A DNA stretch of 64,000 nt from Pseudomonas sp. ADAK13 (GTDB lineage: Bacteria; Pseudomonadota; Gammaproteobacteria; Pseudomonadales; Pseudomonadaceae), in contig NZ_CP052860.1 in assembly GCF_012935715.1 (NCBI RefSeq), positions 5,518,001-5,582,000 on the forward strand, read 5' to 3'. Each line of letters starts with the position of its first letter. The first letter of the stretch is position 1. The notes under the pieces are model-generated. The model ran no database searches, was not told the origin of the DNA, and worked only from the letters and a program-made list of their open reading frames with translations. The translations under genes were made by a program, and so were the position numbers. Shown here one piece after another: positions 41,846 to 49,960 of the stretch.

Positions 41846-42787
41846 ATGATGCAGCGCTTTGAATTAGCCGATGGCAAGTTGTACAACAGCCTGGGGGATG
41901 ACGCGAATGTACTGCTGTTCAGCAATCCGGACCCCCACGAGCGCAAGTACCTGCGCGACTGCTACAAGCTCGATGAACATGCCCTGGCCTCGGCGCTGGA
42001 CCCGGACGAAGTGTCCCGCATCGAGTTCCACCCCGATAACCTGTTCCTGATCTGGAAGCGCCCGGAGAACTACTCCGGCGGCGGCAACCTGGTGTTTGAA
42101 GTGTCGTCCTGCGGCTTGCTGTTTTCCGGGGACCAACTGCTGGTGATCGCCACCGACGACAGCCAGCTTTCCGGGCTGGGGGCGCGCCGGCCATTGCGCA
42201 CGCCGCTGGATGTGTTGCTGGACCTGCTGCTCAACAACATCCATCACTACCTGGGCCACCTCAAGGTGATCAAGATGGTCGCCAGGGAATTGCAGCAGCA
42301 GTTCAACGCGTCGATGAGCAACCGCCACCTGATGCAGATGTTCAACCTCAGCGAAAGCCTGATCTATTACATCAACGCCCTGCACAGCAACGGCGCGGTG
42401 CTGACGCGCCTGCGCAACCATGGGGAGAAGGAACATTTCAGCGCTGAAACACTGGGCCTGATCGATGACCTGATCATCGAGAACAACCAGTGCTACAAGC
42501 AGGCGGAGATTTACTCCAACGTGTTCTCCGGGCTGATCGATGCCCGGGGCAACCTGATGAACAACAGCATGAATAACCTGCTGCGCAAGCTGACGTTGAT
42601 CAACGTGGTGTTCCTGCCGTTGAACCTGATCGCCAGCGTGGGCGGGATGTCGGAGTTCAGCATGATGACGGCGGGCACGCCGTGGTGGATTTCCTATCCG
42701 TTGTTTATGGCGGCGATGGGCTTGGGGGCGGGGCTGATGGTGTTGGGGTTGAAGCGGATTGCGGGGAATGGCGACAAGGCGGTGTGA
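41846..42787 (+). CDS. CorA/ZntB-like divalent cation transporter
   Basis: 313 residues: a cytosolic N-terminal alpha/beta domain, long helix (about 120-240) and two C-terminal membrane helices (LTLINVVFLPLNLIASVGG; YPLFMAAMGLGAGLMVLGL). The conserved GMN loop reads GMS, followed by EF rather than MPE, a change shared with few characterised members. It is the downstream partner of the RimK-like gene and could supply its metal cofactor or act independently. An adjacent second ATG at 41849 is possible. Confidence 0.82.
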   Translation: MMQRFELADGKLYNSLGDDANVLLFSNPDPHERKYLRDCYKLDEHALASALDPDEVSRIEFHPDNLFLIWKRPENYSGGGNLVFEVSSCGLLFSGDQLLVIATDDSQLSGLGARRPLRTPLDVLLDLLLNNIHHYLGHLKVIKMVARELQQQFNASMSNRHLMQMFNLSESLIYYINALHSNGAVLTRLRNHGEKEHFSAETLGLIDDLIIENNQCYKQAEIYSNVFSGLIDARGNLMNNSMNNLLRKLTLINVVFLPLNLIASVGGMSEFSMMTAGTPWWISYPLFMAAMGLGAGLMVLGLKRIAGNGDKAV

Positions 42788-42807
42788 CTCTATTCGGGAA
42801 GTTATTT

Positions 42808-42900
42808 GTGGTGAGGGGGCTTGTCCCCCGTTGGGCTGCGCAGCAGCCCCGTAAATCGGGAGCGCTGCGCACTCCAACGGGGGACAAGCCCCCTCACCAC
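42808..42900. repeat. REPIN (GTGGTGAGGGGGCTTGTCCCCC class)
   Basis: Two REP copies in inverted orientation: GTGGTGAGGGGGCTTGTCCC at 42808 onward and its complement ending at 42900, with GTTGGGCTGCG / CGCACTCCAAC continuing inward and a GC-rich spacer. It separates the convergent CorA-like and map genes. It is the most complete copy of this class in the window. Confidence 0.88.
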
Positions 42901-42920
42901 AACGGCCCATCTGCCCAAGG

Positions 42921-43682
42921 TCAGGTGTCAGCCGAATTTTGCAACGTCAACACCTCAAACCCGTCCCGCGTCACCGCCACGGTATGTTCCCACTGCGCCG
43001 ACAGACTGTTATCCCGCGTCACCACCGTCCAGCCATCCTTCAGGCTGCGCACCTTGGCGCTGCCCTGGTTGAGCATCGGCTCAATGGTAAACACCATGCC
43101 TTCGCGCAGTTCCATCCCGGTACCGGGGCGGCCGAAGTGCAGGATCTGCGGGTCTTCGTGCATCTCGCGGCCAATGCCGTGCCCGCAGTATTCGCGCACC
43201 ACGCTGAAGCCGTTGCTCTGGGCATGGCTCTGGATGGCGTAGCCGATATCCCCCAGGCGTGCGCCGGGCTTGACCTGGCGGATGCCGGCCCACATGGCTT
43301 CAAAGGTCATTTCCACCAGGCGCCGGGCCTTGGGCGCGACGTTGCCAATCATGTACATCTTGCTGGAGTCGGCGATATAGCCGCCTTTCTCCAGGGTGAT
43401 GTCGATGTTGACGATATCGCCGTCCTTGAGCACGTCCTTGGCACTCGGCATGCCGTGGCACACCACCTCGTTGATCGAGGTGTTGATGCAGAAGGGGTAG
43501 TCGTACTGGCCCAGACTCGCCGGCCGTGACTGCAGGTCGTTACGAATGAACGCTTCCACGGCGCTGTCGATCTCAAGCGTCGACTGGCCAGCGGCGACAT
43601 AGCCATCGAGCAGGGTGAATACCTTGGCCAACAGGCGGCCGGCTTCGCGCATGAGCACGAGTTGGTCAGCGGTCTTGATCAT
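42921..43682 (-). CDS. map: type I methionine aminopeptidase
   Basis: 253 residues, full length. The five metal ligands are present: Asp94, Asp105, His168, Glu201 and Glu232; the substrate His76 and His175 are also conserved (VVCHG, GHGIGREMHEDP). It removes N-terminal Met from proteins cotranslationally. In pseudomonads a separate housekeeping map lies in the rpsB-tsf region, so this is probably a paralogue. It starts inside the stop of the ParD-like gene (43679-43682 overlap), a coupled operon. Confidence 0.92.
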   Translation of the reverse strand: MIKTADQLVLMREAGRLLAKVFTLLDGYVAAGQSTLEIDSAVEAFIRNDLQSRPASLGQYDYPFCINTSINEVVCHGMPSAKDVLKDGDIVNIDITLEKGGYIADSSKMYMIGNVAPKARRLVEMTFEAMWAGIRQVKPGARLGDIGYAIQSHAQSNGFSVVREYCGHGIGREMHEDPQILHFGRPGTGMELREGMVFTIEPMLNQGSAKVRSLKDGWTVVTRDNSLSAQWEHTVAVTRDGFEVLTLQNSADT

Positions 43683-43882
43683 TGGCTGCGCCCCCGGATG
43701 AGGTCTGGCTTGTCCAGCAGCAGTTTGTTGATCAGGTCGTTATAGGCCAGGTGCGGATTGAGTTCCGCAAGCAGGCCGATCTTGATCCAGAACTCGGCCT
43801 GGGCGTTGATGGAACGGTCCATGGTGGCGCTGGCCAGGCGGAGTTGTTCGTGCAATTGGTCGGTGATCTTGACGATGCCCAT
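43679..43882 (-). CDS. ParD-like antitoxin-type protein
   Basis: 67 residues from ATG 43882 (MGIVKITDQLHEQLRLASAT), matching the ParD_like family: a short beta strand and helices of a ribbon-helix-helix followed by an extended tail (AELNPHLAYNDLINKLLLDK). It is the first gene of an operon with the methionine aminopeptidase, with a four-base overlap. No RelE/ParE-type toxin accompanies it. An inverted repeat operator-like element lies 33-49 bp upstream (43915-43931). Confidence 0.78.
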   Translation of the reverse strand: MGIVKITDQLHEQLRLASATMDRSINAQAEFWIKIGLLAELNPHLAYNDLINKLLLDKPDLIRGRSQ

Positions 43883-43904
43883 GAGCTTCACTGTGCAGAG
43901 TGGA

Positions 43905-43931
43905 TATACAAAGCGTATACGTTTCGTATGC
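43905..43931. promoter_or_regulatory. operator-like repeats upstream of the ParD-like gene
   Basis: GTATACG (43915-43921) and CGTATGC (43925-43931) form an inverted repeat with one mismatch around TTT; a third TATAC half-site sits at 43905-43909. The layout is typical for autoregulating antitoxins. It also lies 27 bp from the -35 of the divergent ilvA-type promoter, so one protein could affect both. Confidence 0.55.
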
Positions 43932-43957
43932 TTAGAGTAAAGCCTGACGTTTCGCCA

Positions 43958-43986
43958 TTGACTTGCCCGGTGGCCCCGGTTAATTT
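43958..43986 (+). promoter_or_regulatory. sigma-70 promoter for the attenuator-controlled ilvA-like gene
   Basis: TTGACT (43958-43963), 17-bp spacer, TAATTT (43981-43986). The expected start site is about seven bases on, at 43993, which is the A of the leader peptide ATG. A leaderless transcript is therefore predicted. Confidence 0.6.
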
Positions 43987-43992
43987 TGATTC

Positions 43993-44058
43993 ATGACATT
44001 TCAAACCTTTCGTTGCCAGCCAAGCATTATTACCGCCATTCCTCATTTGGCGGGATAG
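43993..44058 (+). CDS. leader peptide of the attenuator, 21 codons
   Basis: MTFQTFRCQPSIITAIPHLA plus Gly, then TAG. It contains Ile-Ile-Thr-Ala-Ile (codons 12-16: ATT ATT ACC GCC ATT), the kind of regulated-residue cluster seen in ilv leader peptides. No Shine-Dalgarno is visible, but the predicted transcription start coincides with the ATG, which suggests leaderless initiation. An in-frame stop at 43987 rules out earlier starts. Codons 14-16 overlap one arm of the first hairpin of the attenuator. Too short for normal gene calling. Confidence 0.55.
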   Translation: MTFQTFRCQPSIITAIPHLAG

Positions 44059-44103
44059 CGCACGGCTGTACCCAAACCCGCCCTAGAGGCGGGTTTTGTT
44101 TTT
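44033..44103 (+). promoter_or_regulatory. transcription attenuator upstream of the ilvA-like gene
   Basis: Four ordered segments can be read. 1: CCGCCA at 44033-44038, within the Ile codons. 2: TGGCGGG at 44048-44054. 3: CCCGCC at 44077-44082. 4: GGCGGG at 44088-44093. Pairing 1:2 is a short hairpin, 2:3 a possible antiterminator, and 3:4 (extended AAACCCGCC/GGCGGGTTT, 44074-44096) a terminator followed by TTTTGTTTTT. Stalling at the Ile codons would free segment 2 and allow read-through. Confidence 0.65.
44074..44103 (+). terminator. attenuator terminator hairpin
   Basis: Nine-base-pair stem AAACCCGCC/GGCGGGTTT with loop CTAGA and a T-rich tail. It is upstream of the ATG at 44141 and not after a gene in this orientation, which is why it is read as an attenuator. 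Confidence 0.85.
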
Positions 44104-44140
44104 CCGTCTCCAGGGCCCTGTAAACACCCAGGAGACATCC

Positions 44141-45160
44141 ATGAGTACCCGCCCGGCGCGCCACACCCACGATTCGGGGCTGCTTGAGCACTACGTGAAG
44201 AAGATCCTCGCTGCCCCGGTCTACGACCTGGCGGTGCGCACGCCGTTGCAGGCGGCGCCAGCGCTGTCGGCGCTGCTGGGCAATCAGATCCTGCTCAAGC
44301 GTGAGGACCTGCAACCGACCTTTTCCTTCAAGATTCGCGGCGCCTACAACAAGCTGGTGCAGCTCAGCGCCGAGCAGAAAGCCCGGGGCGTGGTCACCGC
44401 CTCGGCAGGCAATCATGCCCAGGGCGTCGCGCTGGCCGCTCGGGAACTGGGGATCAAGGCGACCATCGTCATGCCGTGCAGCACCCCGGAGCTGAAAGTA
44501 CTGGGTGTGCGTTCCCGAGGCGGCGAGGCGGTGTTGCACGGGGAAAGTTTTCCCTTTGCATTGGCCCATGCGTTGCAGTTGGCTGAGGCCACGGGCAGCA
44601 CCTTTGTCTCGCCATTTGACGACCCGGAGGTGATTGCCGGGCAGGGCACCGTGGCCATGGAAATATTGCGCCAGCAGCAGGGCGCGCTGGACGCGATCTT
44701 TGTTCCGGTGGGCGGTGGCGGCCTGATCGCGGGCATCGCCGCCTACGTCAAATACCTGCGCCCGGAAGTGCGCATCATCGGTGTCGAGCCCGAAGGCTCC
44801 AGTTGCCTGCTGGCGGCCTTGCGTGCCGGCGAGCGTGTGGTGTTGCCGAGTGTCGACAGCTTTGCCGATGGCACCGCCGTCGCCCAGATCGGCGCCTACG
44901 GTTTTGAAATCTGTCGGCACCACGTTGATGAGGTGATCACCGTCAGCAATGACGAACTGTGCAGCGCCATCAAGCTGATCTACGACGATACCCGCTCGAT
45001 CACCGAGCCTTCCGGCGCGCTGGCCGTGGCCGGTATCTGCAAGCATGTCGCGAAGACCGGTATCCAGGGCCAAACATGGGTGGCGATCAATTCGGGAGCC
45101 AATATCAACTTCGATAGTTTGCGACATGTTGCAGAACGAGTGGCGGCGCAGGAGGGTTAA
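44141..45160 (+). CDS. threonine dehydratase, catalytic domain only (IlvA-like)
   Basis: 339 residues from ATG 44141 with CAGGAG upstream. A PLP fold-type II enzyme: Lys64 in FSFKIRGAYNK, phosphate loop VPVGGGGLIAG and SAGNHAQGVALAA. It deaminates threonine (or serine) to 2-oxobutyrate, the first step of isoleucine synthesis. It ends after SGANINFDSLRHVAERVAAQ, exactly where full-length biosynthetic IlvA would continue into two ACT-like domains, so Ile feedback inhibition should be absent. Expression is apparently governed by the attenuator directly upstream. Confidence 0.88.
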   Translation: MSTRPARHTHDSGLLEHYVKKILAAPVYDLAVRTPLQAAPALSALLGNQILLKREDLQPTFSFKIRGAYNKLVQLSAEQKARGVVTASAGNHAQGVALAARELGIKATIVMPCSTPELKVLGVRSRGGEAVLHGESFPFALAHALQLAEATGSTFVSPFDDPEVIAGQGTVAMEILRQQQGALDAIFVPVGGGGLIAGIAAYVKYLRPEVRIIGVEPEGSSCLLAALRAGERVVLPSVDSFADGTAVAQIGAYGFEICRHHVDEVITVSNDELCSAIKLIYDDTRSITEPSGALAVAGICKHVAKTGIQGQTWVAINSGANINFDSLRHVAERVAAQEG

Positions 45161-45170
45161 ACGTTTAACC
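45155..45170. repeat. perfect palindrome at end of the ilvA-like gene
   Basis: GGTTAAACGTTTAACC, 16 bp with no spacer, overlapping the stop codon at 45158-45160. AT-rich arms make a poor terminator and suggest a protein site. GTTTAATTG-like repeats follow at 45178. Confidence 0.5.
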
Positions 45171-45676
45171 TAACGAATGTTTAATTGAGTGCTGGTCACT
45201 CGTTTGGATAGCCCTTTAAAAGGCGGGCAAAAGTGCGGTGCAGGCACTTATAAATCGCAGCCTTTCAATTTGCATGAAGCCCAATGGAGCTTCTTGCAGG
45301 ATGCATGAAACCGCGGGATGTTTTTTATCCGCAAGCCTTGATTTTGCTGGGACGCCACCGGGTGCGCCCGGCGGCATGTTTAATGCTTAATTTAATGCTT
45401 AATAAGATCTTGTTACAACTCTAAATGAGCAACAAGCACGGCCGCCAACACCTCGAACGAATGGGTTAATGGCGGTCTGCCACGTAACTTATATAAGTAA
45501 CGCTGTCGCTTATGAGGAAAGGATCCAACGCGTTTCGAACGAGCCTAGTAGGCTGGGTAAGTGAAGCCGCCTTCCAGGGCTGGTAAGGCGCAAAAGGCGA
45601 ACGTGTCACCGCGGACGCCGGCAGTAGGAATATTGATAACAATCGATTGGCAATCTCATAAAAGGAGAGGTCGGCC
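45171..45676. other. 506-bp intergenic stretch, structured leader of DUF1652 gene
   Basis: No credible gene. It holds a direct repeat of TTTAATGCTTAA (about 45380-45405), a perfect 12-bp palindrome ACTTATATAAGT (45487-45498), hairpin-forming arms CCGCCA/TGGCGG (45441-45476) and CGCCTT/AAGGCG (about 45568-45591), then AAGGAGAGG just before the ATG at 45677. This is unusually long for an 89-residue protein and may contain a small RNA or a long regulated 5' leader. Confidence 0.45.
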
Positions 45677-45946
45677 ATGCTTTCGGATCTGGAACTACGC
45701 GGCATTATTGAAGGAAGTTTCCTGCCTAAACGTTGTGAAGTCACCAAGGCCTCAGACGCCTCGCTGACGGTCAAGGTTTATCACGAGATCGACCATGACC
45801 GGGTAGACCTGGTGGTCACCGGCATTTGCGCCAACAAGCTCGACAGCAGTCGGGCGATCTGCAACTTGATTACCGAGTTGCGCGAAGACCTCAAGCACAC
45901 CCATACCCCGGCACTCAAGAGAGCCGGAGCGCGTCCCTTCTATTAA
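45677..45946 (+). CDS. DUF1652 family protein
   Basis: 89 residues: LSDLELRGIIEGSFLPKRCE, then VDLVVTGICANKLDSSRAIC and NLITELREDL. DUF1652 is a small family found almost only in pseudomonads, of unknown function, often transcribed alone with a long 5' leader as here. A strong Shine-Dalgarno (AAGGAGAGG) precedes the ATG. Confidence 0.87.
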   Translation: MLSDLELRGIIEGSFLPKRCEVTKASDASLTVKVYHEIDHDRVDLVVTGICANKLDSSRAICNLITELREDLKHTHTPALKRAGARPFY

Positions 45947-46026
45947 ATAAACGCAAGGCCGAGTTTCAGTCAGTGAAGACTTGCGGGCCTGGATAAACGC
46001 CAGGCCCACTATTGGCTGCCTCTGGA

Positions 46027-46287
46027 TCAGTTCTGGAAGTCACAGGCTTCCGACATTTTGCGATAGCTCACGTCCTGGACTTTCCCGGCACTGTCCAGGT
46101 ACTTGATATCAGCGTTGATCACTTTGCAGACATTGGTATCGGTTTCGTGCATGGCAAGTACCTTCTGCACATCCATCTTCTCGCCGTAGTGATAGGGCGT
46201 GATGACAGGGGCTGTATCAGCCTGCGCCATCCCTGTTACAGCTGTCAGGGCAAAGGCGCCACCGAGCATTAACGTACGCAGTTTCAT
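46027..46287 (-). CDS. DUF2790 family exported protein
   Basis: 86 residues from ATG 46287 with a signal peptide (LRTLMLGGAFALTAVTGMAQA). The mature part has the DUF2790 pattern: YHYGEKMDVQKVLAMHE, CKVINADIKYLDSAGKVQDV, YRKMSEACDFQN, with two conserved cysteines. Pseudomonas-specific periplasmic family; some members respond to metals or stress. No function is established. Confidence 0.85.
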   Translation of the reverse strand: MKLRTLMLGGAFALTAVTGMAQADTAPVITPYHYGEKMDVQKVLAMHETDTNVCKVINADIKYLDSAGKVQDVSYRKMSEACDFQN

Positions 46288-46466
46288 GGTGTTTCTCCGC
46301 AAGTCGTTCGCGGGCCTATCAACGTGATAAGCCGCGGCCGCCCTGGGCAACGGCCGGAGCCGTGCGAGTGCGGTCGATTCAACTCTCGTCCCGGCGGATT
46401 AACCATGGATTAATTGAGGCTTTACTGACAAAAGCTTCATCTTCTATGCGTTAGCCATGTCGCTCC

Positions 46467-46500
46467 ATTAACCGGAAAAGTCTGATACGAGCCGGTTAAT
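46467..46500. promoter_or_regulatory. inverted repeat upstream of aqpZ
   Basis: ATTAACCGG (46467-46475) and CCGGTTAAT (46492-46500), perfect 9-bp arms with a 16-bp spacer, 66-99 bp upstream of the aquaporin start. Further ATTAACC/GGATTAA elements lie at about 46397. It could be an operator or a transcript hairpin. The rest of the 277-bp gap shows no gene. Confidence 0.4.
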
Positions 46501-46565
46501 CCCTCTTGCTACCGTCGCCACCGGGTCCATCAATCGGATGGCGTTGGCATCAGGTGGAGTAGGGT

Positions 46566-47270
46566 TTGCAAAAGAAAATCGCAGCAGAGTTTTTGGGTAC
46601 GTTCTGGCTGACGTTCGGTGGCTGTGGCAGCGCGATACTCGCCGCGGCGTTTCCGGAGTTGGGTATTGGTTTTGCCGGTGTGGCCCTGGCCTTTGGCCTT
46701 ACGGTGCTGACCATGGCATACGCGGTGGGCGGCATTTCGGGCGCGCACTTCAACCCGGCGGTGACCATCGGCCTGTGGGTCGGCCGCCGCGTGCCGGGCG
46801 TCGATGTGGTGCCGTACATCATTGCCCAGGTCGCGGGCGCAATTGTCGCTGCCGCCGTGTTGGCGCTGATTGCCAGCGGTCGGCCAGGCTTCGAAATGGG
46901 CGCTTTCGCCGCCAACGGTTATGGCCAGTTGAGCCCGGGGCAATACAGCTTGCTGGCTGCGCTGGTGGTTGAGGCAGTGGCGACGTTCTTTTTTGTGTTC
47001 ATCATCATGCGCGTCACCGGTCCCGGTTCGGCTGCGGGGTTTGCGCCGATTGCGATTGGCCTGACCCTGACCCTGATCCACCTGGTGGCCATTCCTGTGA
47101 CCAACACCTCGGTCAACCCGGCACGCAGCACCGGGCCGGCGTTGTTTGCCGGGGGCGAGTACGTCATGCAGTTGTGGATGTTCTGGGTCGCTCCTATCGT
47201 CGGGGCTGTGGTGGGTGCCATCGTCGCCCGGGCAGTGACCTGCCCGAAAGAGTCCGCCCCTACCAACTGA
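46566..47270 (+). CDS. aqpZ: aquaporin Z
   Basis: 234 residues from TTG 46566, which gives the normal N-terminus ([20 protein letters not shown]). Both NPA motifs are present (Asn63 in HFNPAVTIG and Asn184 in [10 protein letters not shown]). The selectivity filter residues Phe43, His172, Thr181 and Arg187 match strict water channels, arguing against glycerol transport. Six membrane helices. The 3' end overlaps the convergent autotransporter gene by 11 bases. Confidence 0.93.
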   Translation: MQKKIAAEFLGTFWLTFGGCGSAILAAAFPELGIGFAGVALAFGLTVLTMAYAVGGISGAHFNPAVTIGLWVGRRVPGVDVVPYIIAQVAGAIVAAAVLALIASGRPGFEMGAFAANGYGQLSPGQYSLLAALVVEAVATFFFVFIIMRVTGPGSAAGFAPIAIGLTLTLIHLVAIPVTNTSVNPARSTGPALFAGGEYVMQLWMFWVAPIVGAVVGAIVARAVTCPKESAPTN

Positions 47271-49863
47271 CCCGCACCCCGGCATTGCCGCTGACGCCTT
47301 CAAACGCATTGCTGTCCAGTTGGGTGTTGTAGTCCGCCGCCAGGTACACGCTGACGGTGGACGACAACTTGGCGACAACCCCTACGCCCAGGTCGGCAGT
47401 GGATGACTTGTGATCGGTTTTAATCCGATCGACATCGTCGTAGGTCACCGTGTCGCTGCCGCCAAAGGTGCGCCAGGCGTTGACTCGCACATACGGCTCG
47501 ATGGGAGTGTTCTGCACCAGGTAACGCCCCTTCAGGCGTGCACCCAGGCGGCCGGTCCAGTAGTCCTGGGAGTCGAATGAGACCTTGGAAATGCCGTCGT
47601 GCTGGCTGTCCATATCTATGTGTTGGTTGATCACCTGCACCTGCGGTTCCACCACCCAGTGATCGGACACGGCAATGGGATAACCGGCCTCGGCCGACAA
47701 CGCCAGTGCATGGCCCTTGTTGTCGATCTTCACGTCACGCTCGGATTTGCTGTCACCGTCAAAGCGCGTGCCCATGGCGACCAGATCCACGTACCAGCCT
47801 TTGGGGTCTGTCAGAGTCCAGTAGGCACCGAAGTTATCGCCATCCAGCTTCACTCGTCCGGAGCGGGTGTCTTCAAACCCCATCGCGAAGCCTTTGATGT
47901 CACCTTGCAGGCGGCTTTGGCCGATGAACAGGCCGAAGCGTTGAGTCTGGCCGCCGCTGGTCTCGGAGCCGTAGAGGTCATGGCCCACCTGATAGCCTTT
48001 GATGGAACCGTCGAAACTCGGCGACACCGTGCCGGTCCAGCTTTTGTTGAAGTCACTGCCATAGGCGCGGCCCCAGCCTGCGGGTACGGCTCCGGTCTCG
48101 CCGAGCAGGCTCTGTTCGCCCTGGCGGTCATGGAAGGTGCCCAGGGCTTGCAGCGTCATTAATTGAGCGGCCGGGACGACGACCGAGTACACCGGCACTT
48201 CGAGGCGATACAGCGGGATCGCCTCGGCGCCAGCGATGGCGGTTGGCAACACCGGATTGCTCGCCGCCGACTCGGGCGAGTTGGCCGCCGCGACCTGGCT
48301 GGGCGGCGGAGCAGGGGGCTCGACCGGTGCGACGGGCTGTGATGTCGGCGGTTCGACTGGTGGTTCATCCGGGGTAACCACCGGCGGCACGGGCGGGATG
48401 GGAGGCACCGGCACCACCACCGGAGGCGTCGGCGGTACCGGGGGAACCGCTGGTGGTTGCACGGCGACCACTGACGAGCGCAGGTACCAGTTGTTTTCCG
48501 TGCCTGCGGTGACGCCACCCTTGAACAGCAGGTATTCATAGGCCCCGGCCGACACCGAGCCTTTCAGGGCAAAGGCGTCGGTGCTGCTGGTGGCGCCGTT
48601 GAGGGCCTGCACCACCTCGATCCCGTTGTTTTGCGTGAGGCCGCCCAGGCCTCCCAGGTTGCTCACGGTCATTTGCGTATGGCCGCTGATGGTCCCGTCA
48701 GACACCACCAGCTTGTCGCTGGCGGAGCTGTCGTCACCGAGCACCGACTGCAGCCACAGCTGGCCATTGTTGCCGACGTAATTGCCATACACCGTCAACG
48801 TATCCGTGGCGCTGTTGCTGCGGCTGGTCATGTCGAGGGTGCCAGCGTTATTGAGGGTCGCCAGCGCGCCTGCGGTGTAGGGGCGGATACTGCCTTGGGT
48901 CACGCCCAGCGTGCTGCTGCCGTCAATATTGAACGTGCCGGTATTGCTGGCACTGTCGCCGAGGAAAAAGTCCCCGGCGAGGTCAAACCGCGAGTTGTTG
49001 TTGAGGTTCACCGTCTCCCAACCGATATAACGCGCGGCGGTGCTGGACGTGGTGTTGTCGAAGGTCAACTGGTCGTTGCCCAGGCCGCCGTCAATCGAGG
49101 GCGTGGTGCCGAGCAGGGTTTCGTTGAGCCCACTGAGCAGGGCGGTGTCGTTGCCATCGCCCATCAACACGGCCGATTTGATCTGGCCGCCATTGACCCA
49201 ATTGAAGGTGTCATTGCCGACACTGGCGCGGATCTCGCCATTGATCACGCCGCCACTCACGCTAATGCTGTCATCACCGCCGCTGGTGCTGATATTGCCG
49301 CCAATGGAACCGCCGGAAACGATGATGGTGTCGGTGCCGAAACCGGTCACCAGGTTGCCGAGGATCGCCCCGCCGGACATGTCATAAATGTTGTTGTCCA
49401 GCTTCATGTCGACCCGGCCGATGGTGCCACCGGTCTGTTGCGCGACGTCGCCGTCTTCAAACGCGCCGACGATGGTGCCGCCGCTCATGAAAAAGGTGTC
49501 ACGGCCATCGCCCTGGGCAAGGGACTGGATCTGCCCGCCACTCATCACGAAATCGTCGATGCCGGCGCCTTGCTGGACCGCGCCGGTAATCAGCCCCGAG
49601 CGGATTTGCACCGCGTCCCGGCCTGCGCCAAAGGTGACGCCGCCATTGATGGTGCCGGAGCCGCCTGCCGGAAGAATCAGGGTGTTGTTGCCCAGCAGGT
49701 CGGTGAGGCCGGCGCTGCTGCCGCTGTCGCAGGTATAGGTGTCGTTGCCCGGGCCCGGGGTGAGCACGCAAGCCGCGTGGGATTGTTGGGGCGTGATGTA
49801 ATGCAGTGAGAGGATGCCGACAGTCAAAACGGCGCGATTGCGAAAGGTCCGTCTATTGCCCAT
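47260..49863 (-). CDS. autotransporter with repeated passenger and C-terminal beta-barrel
   Basis: 867 residues. Signal peptide to about residue 30 (QQSHA). The passenger start (about 80-230) has eight near-regular repeats of D-x-aromatic-x-M/V-SGG-x-I with a 19-20-residue period, a beta-helix rung pattern. A Pro-rich linker (about 467-530) follows, then the autotransporter barrel (about 590-867: [39 protein letters not shown]) ending in Trp. Type Va secretion of an adhesin-like surface protein is inferred. No protease catalytic residues seen. Confidence 0.88.
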   Translation of the reverse strand: MGNRRTFRNRAVLTVGILSLHYITPQQSHAACVLTPGPGNDTYTCDSGSSAGLTDLLGNNTLILPAGGSGTINGGVTFGAGRDAVQIRSGLITGAVQQGAGIDDFVMSGGQIQSLAQGDGRDTFFMSGGTIVGAFEDGDVAQQTGGTIGRVDMKLDNNIYDMSGGAILGNLVTGFGTDTIIVSGGSIGGNISTSGGDDSISVSGGVINGEIRASVGNDTFNWVNGGQIKSAVLMGDGNDTALLSGLNETLLGTTPSIDGGLGNDQLTFDNTTSSTAARYIGWETVNLNNNSRFDLAGDFFLGDSASNTGTFNIDGSSTLGVTQGSIRPYTAGALATLNNAGTLDMTSRSNSATDTLTVYGNYVGNNGQLWLQSVLGDDSSASDKLVVSDGTISGHTQMTVSNLGGLGGLTQNNGIEVVQALNGATSSTDAFALKGSVSAGAYEYLLFKGGVTAGTENNWYLRSSVVAVQPPAVPPVPPTPPVVVPVPPIPPVPPVVTPDEPPVEPPTSQPVAPVEPPAPPPSQVAAANSPESAASNPVLPTAIAGAEAIPLYRLEVPVYSVVVPAAQLMTLQALGTFHDRQGEQSLLGETGAVPAGWGRAYGSDFNKSWTGTVSPSFDGSIKGYQVGHDLYGSETSGGQTQRFGLFIGQSRLQGDIKGFAMGFEDTRSGRVKLDGDNFGAYWTLTDPKGWYVDLVAMGTRFDGDSKSERDVKIDNKGHALALSAEAGYPIAVSDHWVVEPQVQVINQHIDMDSQHDGISKVSFDSQDYWTGRLGARLKGRYLVQNTPIEPYVRVNAWRTFGGSDTVTYDDVDRIKTDHKSSTADLGVGVVAKLSSTVSVYLAADYNTQLDSNAFEGVSGNAGVRVSW

Positions 49864-49960
49864 GGATCTGTCCTGCTTTTGTTATAAAAACTGCACGTGC
49901 CTTTCGGTCTAGTACAGTTTTTGACACAGTGCAGGTTTTTTGGACCGGTGGCAGCAGGGC

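Noticed and set aside
45155..45170. Rho-independent terminator after the ilvA-like gene
   Set aside because: The stem is AT-rich, has no loop and no T-tract, and overlaps the stop codon; a protein site is more likely.
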